A model generated the notes under the pieces. That model did not search any database. It saw only the letters and a list, made by a program, of their open reading frames with translations, and was not told the DNA's origin. Below are positions 14,938-23,002 of a DNA stretch of 32,105 nucleotides, in pieces. The stretch is from NCBI GenBank assembly GCA_900543675.1, contig UQRY01000022.1, forward strand, positions 1 through 32,105, in the 5' to 3' direction. The DNA comes from an uncultured Mycoplasmatota bacterium. GTDB taxonomy: Bacteria > Bacillota_I > Bacilli_A > RF39 > UBA660. The stretch's first letter is position 1, and each line of letters opens with the position of its first letter. Both the position numbers and the translations under genes were made by a program.

Positions 14938-16362
14938 TTACTTGAGTTTTAAAGTTTTTTTCTTTGAATTTAAGTCTAATTGTGTATCTTGTACATAAGC
15001 AAGTTGATTTTTAAGCGCTAATTCTGCTTTCATTAACTCTTGACCTAAATAGAAGGCATGATCGATATTGCTGATGTAAAAAGTACATTGATTTCTTAAC
15101 TCAAGTGCACTTTTTCCTGTAAATCTACGTAGTTCTTTACCCGCTATACTATAGAAAGTAACTTGAATCTCTTGATTTTCTATCGTTACGGTAAAATACC
15201 CTCTTTCATCTTCTTCACAAAAAGAAATGGATTTTTCATTCAATCGTTTTTCTAAATCGGCAAAATTCCTCTCATAGATATGAGCACTTCCCGCAATTGT
15301 ATTGACATACCCTTTTTGATAGCCAAGTTCTCGGCATAATTCTTCTTGTATTTTTAAAATACCGTAAATATTTCTAGGCCAACCGTTATAGACATCATTA
15401 GCTCTAATATAAGTAAGAAGATGGAGATATTCTCCTTCGATTATAGCTTGATATAGATCAAGGCAAGGACCTTCTTTGGCTTCAATATCGATGGCGGGAA
15501 CCCAAAGAGTGGCAACAGCTCTTCTAGAAAAAGGTTTTTCTCTTAATGTATCTACCATGTATTGAAACTGATCTTTTCCGTTTTGATCACGATAACGATT
15601 TCCGTAGGTATATTTTACTCCATCGGGCATTGCCTTAGAAAGAATATTCTTCTCATATTCTTCTAATTCTTCCTTAGTAACGTCGATTACTCCATCCATA
15701 CTTGGATTATTTAAATCTTCATTTCTGATAATCATGGATAGGTTAATTAGTTCGAGTTGGTTTTCATCATAGTCAGATGGTTTAAAATAGCCATAAGTGT
15801 GAATTAATTTTAAAGCGCGATTCCATGCTTCATAAACGGTATTGGCTCGTACCGTAAAACCTACTTTTTCACTTGGGATCTGATGTTGAAGTTCTAAAGG
15901 ATTTTCTTCGATCTCGGTAATTTTACACCAATTTTTTTCGGGTATTTTTATTTGTTCTAATTCCTTTTCTAAATCTTTTCTCTTTACTACTCTGATATGA
16001 TTTTTAAAATATGAGCTAAATTCTAATAAGTTTTCTTCTGTAAATTGAAATTTTGGTTCAAAAGTTAACTCATTGGTTTTTAGAAATTGTAAGAAGGCAC
16101 TTATTCCTTCTGCCATTTCATTTTGTAGTGAAGAGTCTTCCAAAACAATTAATTCTGTGATGTGTGGATTTAAAAACAAGTTAGCGATTATATAGTTAAT
16201 ACCATTTTTGGTGTATAAATTACCACAGGTTACGATTTTTTTCTTAGCGTCTTCACTTAGATGATTCAAAATCATATCTGTTGATTTCCAGCCGGTAATG
16301 ATACCAAGTCCATACTGGACATTTTCATTATACTTTACCACATTTTTATAGTATTTTAGCAT
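14938..16362 (-). CDS. Fusion of an MtrA-like (DUF4346-type) domain with an archaeal-type thymidylate synthase domain
   Basis: A 474-residue two-part protein. Residues about 15-95 resemble the MtrA-like fold of tetrahydromethanopterin S-methyltransferase subunit A (CGNLYTKNGINYIIANLFLNP, ITELIVLED). From about 170 to 375 it resembles ThyA, closest in motif style to the short archaeal enzymes: YGNRYRDQNGKDQ (253-265), SRRAVATLWVPAID, Pro299-Cys300 at the catalytic cysteine, Arg320/Asp323 with NGWPRNIYG, and SAHIYERN (359-366). Thymidylate synthase makes dTMP from dUMP with methylene-tetrahydrofolate. Whether this protein does so, or methylates or hydroxymethylates another pyrimidine, is not settled by sequence. 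The GH pair that I recall around the corrinoid ligand of MtrA is not seen here. It lies 22 bases after rsmG with GAGGGG before ATG, probably an mnmG-rsmG-fusion operon. Confidence 0.78.
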   Translation of the reverse strand: MLKYYKNVVKYNENVQYGLGIITGWKSTDMILNHLSEDAKKKIVTCGNLYTKNGINYIIANLFLNPHITELIVLEDSSLQNEMAEGISAFLQFLKTNELTFEPKFQFTEENLLEFSSYFKNHIRVVKRKDLEKELEQIKIPEKNWCKITEIEENPLELQHQIPSEKVGFTVRANTVYEAWNRALKLIHTYGYFKPSDYDENQLELINLSMIIRNEDLNNPSMDGVIDVTKEELEEYEKNILSKAMPDGVKYTYGNRYRDQNGKDQFQYMVDTLREKPFSRRAVATLWVPAIDIEAKEGPCLDLYQAIIEGEYLHLLTYIRANDVYNGWPRNIYGILKIQEELCRELGYQKGYVNTIAGSAHIYERNFADLEKRLNEKSISFCEEDERGYFTVTIENQEIQVTFYSIAGKELRRFTGKSALELRNQCTFYISNIDHAFYLGQELMKAELALKNQLAYVQDTQLDLNSKKKTLKLK

Positions 16363-16384
16363 GCTACCCCTCTTTTATTCCCTA

Positions 16385-17071
16385 TTATTTTATTTTCTTT
16401 CTAGGATAAATTTTATCTGTTTTCTTCTCTTTTTTTATTTTTATCAATGTACGATTACTTTCTTCTAGAGGTAAACTGAATTCATTAATATGTTCTATTT
16501 TACCTCCTAAAGTACCAATCATTGCTTTAGCTTCGTCTAGCTCTTCGGTTGCTTTTCCTTTCATCGCAATGAAGTAACCATTTTCTTTAACAAGAGGAAG
16601 GCATAACTCTGATAACACTTTCAAATTAGCCACTGCTCTTGCGGTTACCACTTCGTATTTTTCTCTATTTACTCGTGCATAATCTTCGCATCTCGTGTGA
16701 ATAGCTCTAATATTAGATAGTTTTAATTCTTTTATGATTTCATTGAGGTAATTCACTCGTTTCTGAAGAGAATCAATCAACGTGATATCGAGGTTAGGAA
16801 AGACAATTTTTAAGACAATACCAGGAAAACCTGCTCCACTTCCTACATCACATAAGGTATCTACGGTTTCTAATTTGATTTCTTTATATAAAGTTAAACT
16901 ATCATAGAAATGTTTAAGATATACTTCTTCTTGATTCGTAATTCTAGTTAGATTCATTTTTTCATTCCATGATAATAACAATTGATAAAATAACGCTAGT
17001 TGATTTAATTTCTCATCAGTTAAGGAAATTCCTAACTTTTCTACTTCTTCTTTAAAAACTTCTATATTCAT
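16385..17071 (-). CDS. rsmG: 16S rRNA (guanine527-N7)-methyltransferase RsmG
   Basis: A 228-residue class I methyltransferase that methylates G527 of 16S rRNA. The SAM motif DVGSGAGFPGIVLKI (about 92-106) and the family signatures ITNQEEVYLKHFYDS and VVTARAVANLKVLSELCLPLVK are clear. The C-terminal end is lysine-rich. Its ATG overlaps the mnmG stop as ATGA, a coupling typical of this pair in Bacillota. Confidence 0.97.
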   Translation of the reverse strand: MNIEVFKEEVEKLGISLTDEKLNQLALFYQLLLSWNEKMNLTRITNQEEVYLKHFYDSLTLYKEIKLETVDTLCDVGSGAGFPGIVLKIVFPNLDITLIDSLQKRVNYLNEIIKELKLSNIRAIHTRCEDYARVNREKYEVVTARAVANLKVLSELCLPLVKENGYFIAMKGKATEELDEAKAMIGTLGGKIEHINEFSLPLEESNRTLIKIKKEKKTDKIYPRKKIK

Positions 17072-18930
17072 AACTTATGTTCCTTTTTTAAATAGATCAT
17101 TAAAATCGAAATATCAGCAGGATTTACCCCACTAATTCGTGAAGCTTGCGCAATGGTTGATGGGCGTACAGTAGATAATTTCTGTAAGGCTTCACTCGCT
17201 AAATTATGGACTTGGTGATAATCGATATCTTCAGGTATTTTTAATTTTTCTAGATCTAACATTTTTTCTGCTTCCTTATTAGCCTTTTTGATATATCCTT
17301 CATATTTGATTTGAATTTCTACTTGTTCTGTTACTTCTTTTGGATAGGATTTTGGAAGGTATTTTTGAATTTTTTCAATAGTGATTTCTGTTCTTTTTAA
17401 AAAATCATACAAGGTTATTCCATCAGATAATGGTGCTGAATTTAAGGCGATAAGCTCACGATTGACTTCTTCTGTTGGCGTTAATTTTATCTGTTGAAGA
17501 ACATTTTTTAATTCTTGAATAGATTCTTTCTTAGTACTAAATTTTTGATATTTTTCATCATTGATTAACCCTACTTCTCTTCCATAATCACGAAGTCGTA
17601 AATCAGCATTATCATGGCGTAAAAGTAATCGATATTCGGCACGAGAAGTTAACATGCGGTATGGTTCTTTGGTTCCTTTCGTAACTAGATCATCGATAAG
17701 AACACCAATATAAGCTTCATTTCTTTTTAGGATAAGTGGTGCTTTTCCTTCTAGTTTTAATGATGCGTTGATTCCGGCAATTAATCCTTGCCCTGCTGCT
17801 TCTTCATAACCACTAGTTCCATTAATCTGTCCTGCTGTATATAGGTTTTCAATTAATTTTGTTTCCAATGATTGTTTTAATTGAAGTGGATCAATTGCAT
17901 CGTATTCTATGGCATAAGCATACTTTAATATTTTCGCATGCTCCATACCTGGTAAACTATGTACCATTTTTTCTTGAATCTCTTCTGGCATACTTGTCGA
18001 AAAGCCTTGAATATAAATGTCATCGTAATAAATACTTTCTGGTTCTAAAAATAATTGATGACGTTCTTTATCCTTAAAACGAACAATTTTATCTTCGATA
18101 GATGGACAATATCTTGGACCTACCCCTTCAACATATCCTCCATACATACTAGATTTCTCTAAGTTATCTAAGATTATTTGGTGAGTTTCTGGGGTTGTAT
18201 AAATTAAATGACAAGGAATTTGCTCTTCTACTTGGTATAATGGCTCATTATCAAAAGAAAAAGTATAAGCAATATTATCGCCCGGTTCTAGACTAGCTTG
18301 GGAATAATCGATTGTACTTTTCTCAATTCTAGGTGGAGTTCCTGTTTTTAAACGTTGTATCGTAAAACCTAATTTTTTTAGATTGTCGCTTAGATGCTGA
18401 GATGGTGTTTCGCCATGAGGTCCGCTTACTGTTTTTGATGAACCTCTTAAAACCGTTGCTTTTAAATAAGTGCCCGTTGTCAAAATAACGGCTTGAGATA
18501 GAATCTTCTCACCAGTTGAAAGAATTACACCGCTTATTTTTTCCTCTTCAACAAGTAAATCTTCTACCATAGCCTCTAAAATTGTTAACTTATCTTGATT
18601 TTCCAAAGTAGTTAGCATTACTTTAGGGTAAGTTATTTTATCAGCTTGAGCTCTTAAGGCTCTTACAGCTGGTCCTTTTTTGGTATTTAACATTTTTACT
18701 TGAAGGCAGGAATGATCTATTGTATTAGCCATTTCTCCACCTAAAGCATCAATTTCTCTTACAATAATTCCTTTTGCAGGTCCACCTATTGAAGGATTAC
18801 AAGGCATATCTGCTATATTCTTTTTATTTCCGGTGATGAGTAAGGTTTCGTGGCCAAGTCGAGCAGAGGCTAAAGCTGCTTCGCATCCGGCATGTCCACC
18901 ACCAACAACAATAATTTCGTATTTCACCAA
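17068..18930 (-). CDS. mnmG: tRNA uridine-5-carboxymethylaminomethyl modification enzyme MnmG (GidA)
   Basis: An FAD protein of about 620 residues that acts with MnmE to modify the wobble U34 of certain tRNAs. The dinucleotide-binding motif VVGGGHAGCEAALASARLG is near the start, followed by NPSIGGPAKG, GTSGYEEAAGQG and RAEYRLLLRHDNAD. The C-terminal domain ends in ASRISGVNPADISILMIYLK. AGGA lies seven bases before TTG 18930 and ten before GTG 18927, while a GTG at 18936 falls inside that site, so the start is TTG or the second GTG. MnmE is encoded next upstream, 134 bases away, with a Noc-binding palindrome between. Confidence 0.96.
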   Translation of the reverse strand: MVKYEIIVVGGGHAGCEAALASARLGHETLLITGNKKNIADMPCNPSIGGPAKGIIVREIDALGGEMANTIDHSCLQVKMLNTKKGPAVRALRAQADKITYPKVMLTTLENQDKLTILEAMVEDLLVEEEKISGVILSTGEKILSQAVILTTGTYLKATVLRGSSKTVSGPHGETPSQHLSDNLKKLGFTIQRLKTGTPPRIEKSTIDYSQASLEPGDNIAYTFSFDNEPLYQVEEQIPCHLIYTTPETHQIILDNLEKSSMYGGYVEGVGPRYCPSIEDKIVRFKDKERHQLFLEPESIYYDDIYIQGFSTSMPEEIQEKMVHSLPGMEHAKILKYAYAIEYDAIDPLQLKQSLETKLIENLYTAGQINGTSGYEEAAGQGLIAGINASLKLEGKAPLILKRNEAYIGVLIDDLVTKGTKEPYRMLTSRAEYRLLLRHDNADLRLRDYGREVGLINDEKYQKFSTKKESIQELKNVLQQIKLTPTEEVNRELIALNSAPLSDGITLYDFLKRTEITIEKIQKYLPKSYPKEVTEQVEIQIKYEGYIKKANKEAEKMLDLEKLKIPEDIDYHQVHNLASEALQKLSTVRPSTIAQASRISGVNPADISILMIYLKKEHKL

Positions 18931-18954
18931 AATCACTTCCTTTTACCGTTTCAT

Positions 18955-18960
18955 ATTATA
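18955..18960 (-). promoter_or_regulatory. Candidate -10 element for mnmG
   Basis: A perfect TATAAT on the minus strand lies 25 bases before the mnmG start. The hexamer 17 bases upstream (TTCTGT) is a poor -35. The Noc-binding palindrome at 18985-19010 starts just upstream of where the -35 would be. Confidence 0.5.
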
Positions 18961-18984
18961 CTATAATTTTTTTATAGACAGAAG

Positions 18985-19010
18985 AAAATTATTTCCCGGG
19001 AAATAATTTT
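18985..19010. promoter_or_regulatory. Noc-binding site (NBS) between mnmE and mnmG
   Basis: The core ATTTCCCGGGAAAT (18991-19004) equals the Noc-binding sequence known from Bacillus subtilis. It is the centre of a 26-bp perfect palindrome, in AT-rich DNA where a CCCGGG core is conspicuous. A noc gene lies 4 kb away. Confidence 0.93.
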
Positions 19011-19064
19011 TGCTTTTAAATGATAAAAATTGAAGTATAGAAACATTTTTTGTTACAAATAATT

Positions 19065-20420
19065 CTATTTTCCTAGGCAAAATTGGCTAAATAATTGATC
19101 AATTAGTTCTTCACTATACGTTTCACCAATAATTTCGCCTAATTTTTCCCAAGCACGTTTAATATCGATTTCGATCATATCAATCGGAACTTCTTGTTGA
19201 ATAGCCATTACTGCTTCATCTAAAATCGAAAGTGCCTCTTTAGCTAGAGAAATCTGACGGATATTACTTAAATAAGAATCGTCTTGACTCTGTAACTGCT
19301 CGAGATGGAAAAGTTCACTGATTTTATCTTTTAATGGTTCGATTCCAGATTCATCCAGGGTATTGGTATGAATAATGTCTGTATAAGGAATCTCTTCTTC
19401 TTCGATTCTTTTTTCTAAGTCGCTTTTATTCAACACGACGATTGTCTTTTTATCTTGGCAAACTTTCAAAATTTGGCGGTCTTCTGAACTTAGTTTTTCA
19501 TTTTGATTAAGTACTAAGATTACTAAGTCAGCTTCTTCAATTAAGCGTAAGCTCTTATCTACACCTATTTTTTCTACTAAATCTTCCGTTTCATGAATAC
19601 CAGCAGTGTCGATTAGATTTAAAGCTACTCCTTTGATGGTAATATTTCCTTCTACTGTATCTCTAGTGGTTCCTTCAATAGCGGTGACAATCGCTTTTTC
19701 TTCGTCTAATAAACGATTCAAAATACTACTTTTTCCTACATTTGGCTTACCAATAATTACAGTTTTAATTCCACTAGTTAAAATTCTTCCGTTTTCTGAT
19801 TCTTCAATAATATGATGAAGCTTATCTTGAATTTTCTTAATGGCGGGTTTTACTTTTTCGTTGGTCATCTCTACAGCATCTTCATATTCTGGATAATCAA
19901 TATTTACTTCGATGGAAGCTAGTAATTCTAGTATCTCTTGTCTCAGATTACGAATTAAATGACTAATATGCCCTGTCAATCCTTTGATGGCGACTTTTCG
20001 ACTTGCTTCTGTCTTAGAAGAAATTAAATCCATAATTGACTCAGCTTCAGTTAAATCAATACGACCATTTAAGAAAGCACGCTTGGTAAATTCTCCTGCT
20101 TCCGCTAATCTTGCGCCATTTCTTAATATTAATTCTAATACTTTATTAGTAGGCGCGATTCCTCCATGACAGTTAATCTCGACAATATCTTCTCGAGTAA
20201 AGGTTTTAGGTGCTTTCATTACAGTTACTAATACTTCGTCGATGGGACTATTTTGATCAACAATTTTTCCATAATGAATAGTATGACTAGGTACATTAGT
20301 CAAATCTTTTCCGGTAAACACTTTATTAACTATTGAAAAAGCGTCTGGTCCACTTACTCTAATAATCGATATCGCCCCTACTCCTTGAGCGGTGGAAATG
20401 GCTGCTATCGTATCATTCAT
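19065..20420 (-). CDS. mnmE: tRNA modification GTPase MnmE (TrmE)
   Basis: A 451-residue GTPase that works with MnmG on wobble uridine. The N-terminal folate-binding domain (MNDTIAAISTAQGVGAISIIRVSGPDA; NCHGG at 83-87) is followed by a helical region holding an inserted G domain. G1 is GKPNVGKS (224-231), the G2 threonines are GTTRD (250-254), G3 is DTAG (271-274) and G4 is NKSD. The C-terminal FCLGK ending holds the catalytic cysteine. Length and motifs are normal. It has its own extended -10 promoter and is bracketed by two Noc-binding palindromes. Confidence 0.98.
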   Translation of the reverse strand: MNDTIAAISTAQGVGAISIIRVSGPDAFSIVNKVFTGKDLTNVPSHTIHYGKIVDQNSPIDEVLVTVMKAPKTFTREDIVEINCHGGIAPTNKVLELILRNGARLAEAGEFTKRAFLNGRIDLTEAESIMDLISSKTEASRKVAIKGLTGHISHLIRNLRQEILELLASIEVNIDYPEYEDAVEMTNEKVKPAIKKIQDKLHHIIEESENGRILTSGIKTVIIGKPNVGKSSILNRLLDEEKAIVTAIEGTTRDTVEGNITIKGVALNLIDTAGIHETEDLVEKIGVDKSLRLIEEADLVILVLNQNEKLSSEDRQILKVCQDKKTIVVLNKSDLEKRIEEEEIPYTDIIHTNTLDESGIEPLKDKISELFHLEQLQSQDDSYLSNIRQISLAKEALSILDEAVMAIQQEVPIDMIEIDIKRAWEKLGEIIGETYSEELIDQLFSQFCLGK

Positions 20421-20458
20421 ATTCTACTCCTCTTTTCTTTCATTTTTTTTGTGTATCT

Positions 20459-20467
20459 ATTATATCA
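20459..20467 (-). promoter_or_regulatory. Extended -10 promoter element for mnmE
   Basis: TGATATAAT on the minus strand is a perfect extended -10, 38 bases before the mnmE start. No good -35 is present, which extended -10 promoters can tolerate. Confidence 0.65.
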
Positions 20468-20517
20468 CAGAAATTTTAACCCTTATTTCCTGATTAAAAT
20501 TCCTAATTTTGAGCTGA

Positions 20518-20541
20518 AAATTATTTCCCGGGAAATAATTT
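20518..20541. promoter_or_regulatory. Noc-binding site (NBS) between jag and mnmE
   Basis: ATTTCCCGGGAAAT (20523-20536) sits in a 24-bp perfect palindrome nearly identical to the site at 18985-19010. It lies upstream of the mnmE promoter and downstream of the jag terminator. Confidence 0.93.
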
Positions 20542-20588
20542 GGGCTGTTAAAAACTAATTTATGTTTCTTGTATACATTTTTTCAAAT

Positions 20589-20612
20589 GAAAAAACTAGT
20601 CTAAACTAGTTT
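20589..20612 (-). terminator. Terminator after jag
   Basis: AAACTAGT (20593-20600) pairs with ACTAGTTT (20605-20612) around a four-base loop, with T on the minus-strand 3' side. It overlaps the jag stop codon and ends the rnpA-yidC-jag run. Confidence 0.75.
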
Positions 20613-21231
20613 AGTCTTCTTTAGGTTTGATGACAACATAGCGATTAGGTTCTTCCCCTTCACTTTCTGTTCTCACCCTATTATCTTCCGCTAAGGTAGT
20701 ATGAATAATTCTTCGTTCATAAGAATTCATTGGATCTAACTTTGCTTCTATTTTTGAAGTAGCTACTTCTTTAGCTATCTTTTTAGCTAAACGAATTAAG
20801 CGTTCTTCATGTTGTTTTTTATATTCTCCAATATCAATCGTAAAATGAAATGGACGATTGACTAGGTTTTGAATCATTTGTTTAGTAATTGTGGTTATTG
20901 CATCTAACGTTCTACCATTTTTTCCTATTAGAATCGAATTATGATCGGAGTAAATCGTAAATAATACTGTATCCTCTCTTTTTTTTACTTCGAGATTTGC
21001 GGTTAAACCCATATTCTCGATTAATTGTTTTAAGAAATTTTTTACATACGTGATTAAATCATCACGACAAATGACTTCTATTTCTACTTTTTTGCCGAAA
21101 AGGCCACCTTTCGTTTCTAATTCACGAATATAGAGATTATTTTCTGTTTCTTGAAGAGATAACTTTGCTTTATTAATAGCCTCTTCTTTAGTTTTTCCAG
21201 TATATTTACTTTTTACGATCATTTCTAACAT
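20611..21231 (-). CDS. khpB: RNA-binding protein Jag/KhpB
   Basis: A 206-residue protein with three domains in order: Jag-N (about 5-55, KYTGKTKEEAINKAKLSL and GGLFGKKVEIEV), a KH domain (about 75-125, with ILIGKNGRTLDAI) and an R3H domain (about 140-203). KhpB partners with KhpA in several Bacillota and affects division and cell-wall growth through RNA binding. Its start overlaps the yidC stop by 7 bases, the standard rnpA-yidC-jag order. Confidence 0.95.
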   Translation of the reverse strand: MLEMIVKSKYTGKTKEEAINKAKLSLQETENNLYIRELETKGGLFGKKVEIEVICRDDLITYVKNFLKQLIENMGLTANLEVKKREDTVLFTIYSDHNSILIGKNGRTLDAITTITKQMIQNLVNRPFHFTIDIGEYKKQHEERLIRLAKKIAKEVATSKIEAKLDPMNSYERRIIHTTLAEDNRVRTESEGEEPNRYVVIKPKED

Positions 21232-22145
21232 ACTTCCTTACTCCTTTTTACAATTAAATTCTGTGCTATGGTAAAGGCATTTGTCGTGATCCAGTAAAGA
21301 CATAATGCTGCTGGCATAAAGAATGCCATTACGACGATCATACCTGTCATAATATTAGTCATATTTTTCATTGGGTCATCTTGCGTTTGCGCAGTGGTTT
21401 TATTTAAATTAAAGGAGAAATAAGTAGTTATACCAACGAGTACGATTAATATCACATAAGCAAAATTGCCATTTGTAAACAATCCAACAGATGGAGTTGT
21501 TCCTAATTGAAGAGTTAAGAATGTTTCTTCAAATAAAGCTGGTACTCTGTTAATTGCTTCTAAGAATGCAATGAACAATGGAAGTTGAATGAAAGAATAT
21601 AAACATCCAGATATTGGATTAATATTATATTTCTTATAAATCATTGTCATTTCTTGACTCTTTCTCATTAGAGAATCTTGATCAGTTTTATCTTTATATT
21701 TCTTTTCTAGACGGTCAAGATCTGGCTTAGCTTTCTTGATCAATTCTGATTGCATCGCTGTTTTCTTCGTTACAGGATATAAGATTAATCTTAAAGCAAT
21801 ACTTGTTAAGATTAAGGCCAAACCTGCGCTCTTTACGAATTTCATAATGAACAAAATGATAAATGCTAGCGGTTTAACAAATAGTGAAGTCCACAATCCT
21901 TCGTATCCTCCACTCGTTATACTAAACTCTGTACATTTTGGCAAAGCAGCAAGGTCTACACCATTTTCTTCATAAGCTTTAATGGTTTCTTCGTTTGTTG
22001 GTTTACATAATATATTTGCGGTTAAACTTTGACCTGTTTCCGGATTCTTTACTACTTTCTTATCCTCTGTTTTCAATGTAGTGGTACAGCCTGTAAGCAA
22101 AAGGACGGCAACAAGTAAAATGATAAATTTATTTTTATATTTCAT
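21225..22145 (-). CDS. yidC: Membrane protein insertase YidC (OxaA/SpoIIIJ type), lipoprotein
   Basis: A 306-residue insertase that places proteins in the cytoplasmic membrane alone or with SecYEG. The lipoprotein signal ends in LLLTGC, so the mature N-terminus should be lipidated. The conserved 60KD_IMP core follows, with five transmembrane segments, LILTSIALRLILYP, and PISGCLYSFIQLPLFIAFLEAI. ATG 22145 has AAGGAG five bases upstream; a GTG two codons earlier lies in that site and is rejected. The length fits Gram-positive YidC. Confidence 0.97.
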   Translation of the reverse strand: MKYKNKFIILLVAVLLLTGCTTTLKTEDKKVVKNPETGQSLTANILCKPTNEETIKAYEENGVDLAALPKCTEFSITSGGYEGLWTSLFVKPLAFIILFIMKFVKSAGLALILTSIALRLILYPVTKKTAMQSELIKKAKPDLDRLEKKYKDKTDQDSLMRKSQEMTMIYKKYNINPISGCLYSFIQLPLFIAFLEAINRVPALFEETFLTLQLGTTPSVGLFTNGNFAYVILIVLVGITTYFSFNLNKTTAQTQDDPMKNMTNIMTGMIVVMAFFMPAALCLYWITTNAFTIAQNLIVKRSKEVC

Positions 22146-22154
22146 AGACACTCC

Positions 22155-22493
22155 TTATCTGGATTCTTTATTTACTTTTTCAAATAAATGCAAAAAACTA
22201 TCTTCTAATTCGTTAAATTCTAAATTATGACAGTTCTTTCTTAATATTATAATATAATCTCGATGATTTTGGTATAGTTTTTTGTTTTTATCGATAATAC
22301 TACGTAATCTTCGCTTCCATTTATTCCTTGTTACTGCATTTCCTATTTTTTTGCCTACCGAAATTCCAAAACGATCATGATTAAGCGTATTTTCGAGATA
22401 ATATATGATTAACTGTTGATTTTTTTTGTATATCCCCTGCTCTATTATTTTTTGGAAATCTCTATTTTCCTTCACAACTTCGTATTTTTTCAT
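22155..22493 (-). CDS. rnpA: Ribonuclease P protein component
   Basis: The 112-residue protein subunit of RNase P, which helps the catalytic RNA bind pre-tRNA leaders. The conserved RNR-type motif is seen as GNAVTRNKWKRRLRSI (residues about 51-66), preceded by RFGISVGKKI. It is basic and of normal length. It follows rpmH, but a terminator lies between them, so expression may depend on read-through or a weak promoter. Confidence 0.96.
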   Translation of the reverse strand: MKKYEVVKENRDFQKIIEQGIYKKNQQLIIYYLENTLNHDRFGISVGKKIGNAVTRNKWKRRLRSIIDKNKKLYQNHRDYIIILRKNCHNLEFNELEDSFLHLFEKVNKESR

Positions 22494-22528
22494 CTTTAAC
22501 CCTACTCACTATATAATAAGATAAGAAC

Positions 22529-22550
22529 AAAAAACCACTGTAGACAGTGG
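22529..22550 (-). terminator. Hairpin terminator between rpmH and rnpA
   Basis: CCACTG (22535-22540) and CAGTGG (22545-22550) form a perfect 6-bp stem with four-base loop, followed by six T on the minus strand. It starts three bases after the rpmH stop. Since rnpA follows at once, it may act as a partial terminator. Confidence 0.75.
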
Positions 22551-22553
22551 CAT

Positions 22554-22676
22554 TTACTTCGATAATCTTTTACGACCTTTCGCTCTACGACTATTTAAAA
22601 CTTTAGATTTTACACGAGCAAAAAATCCATGTTTCTTTTTCATTTTTCTATTATTAGGTTGATAAGTTCTTTTCAT
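22554..22676 (-). CDS. rpmH: 50S ribosomal protein L34, shortened
   Basis: A 40-residue L34. MKRTYQPNNRK, KKKHGF and the SRRAKGRKRLSK ending are standard. Most bacterial L34 proteins have 44 or more residues with a stretch like ARMxTKNGRKVLxxRR; here the same segment reads ARVKSKVLNSRR, a gap of four residues with the frame kept. L34 is a small basic protein buried in 23S rRNA. The ATG has GGAGGTGG upstream and a strong promoter (TTGACA/TATACT). It is the first left-arm gene at the origin. Confidence 0.95.
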   Translation of the reverse strand: MKRTYQPNNRKMKKKHGFFARVKSKVLNSRRAKGRKRLSK

Positions 22677-22706
22677 ATTTCCACCTCCAGACATAAAATC
22701 TACATT

Positions 22707-22735
22707 AGTATAATAAAATTAAACCACTTTGTCAA
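22707..22735 (-). promoter_or_regulatory. Strong sigma-A promoter for rpmH
   Basis: A perfect TTGACA (22730-22735) and TATACT (22707-22712) are exactly 17 bases apart on the minus strand, 30 bases before the rpmH start. It faces away from the DnaA-box cluster. Confidence 0.92.
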
Positions 22736-22765
22736 CAAATATCAAAAATTAATTTGCTTTTCTAA

Positions 22766-22952
22766 TTATCCACAGTTTCCACAGGGTGTTGAAAACTTTT
22801 TCCACCATGTGAATTCAAAAATTTTCGAAATTGTGGAAAAAATGCCGTTTCTTTTTTATTTTCTAAGAAAAAATTGTGGATAAAACTGTGAATTACTTGT
22901 GGATTAGCTGTGGATTTAAATTTTTTTAAAATTGGGAGTTTATTTTTCCACA
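22766..22952. other. oriC part 1: DnaA-box cluster upstream of dnaA
   Basis: A noncoding AT-rich stretch of 326 bases (22677-23002) holds the rpmH promoter and this cluster. Perfect boxes are TTATCCACA at 22766-22774 (plus) and TGTGGATAA at 22875-22883 (minus). Near-matches are at 22775-22783, 22832-22840, 22887-22895, 22898-22906, 22909-22917 and 22944-22952. The last lies in the dnaA leader region, suggesting DnaA control of its own gene. The divergent gene orientation on each side supports the origin. Confidence 0.92.
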
Positions 22953-23002
22953 GTTTTACGTTACAATAATTCTTGCAATTTGTTAGAAGTAGGAGGAGTA
23001 GT

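Noticed and set aside
17068..17071. UGA possibly read as Trp, as in Mycoplasma
   Set aside because: TGA ends mnmG and the DUF951 gene at expected lengths, and all conserved Trp checked are TGG.
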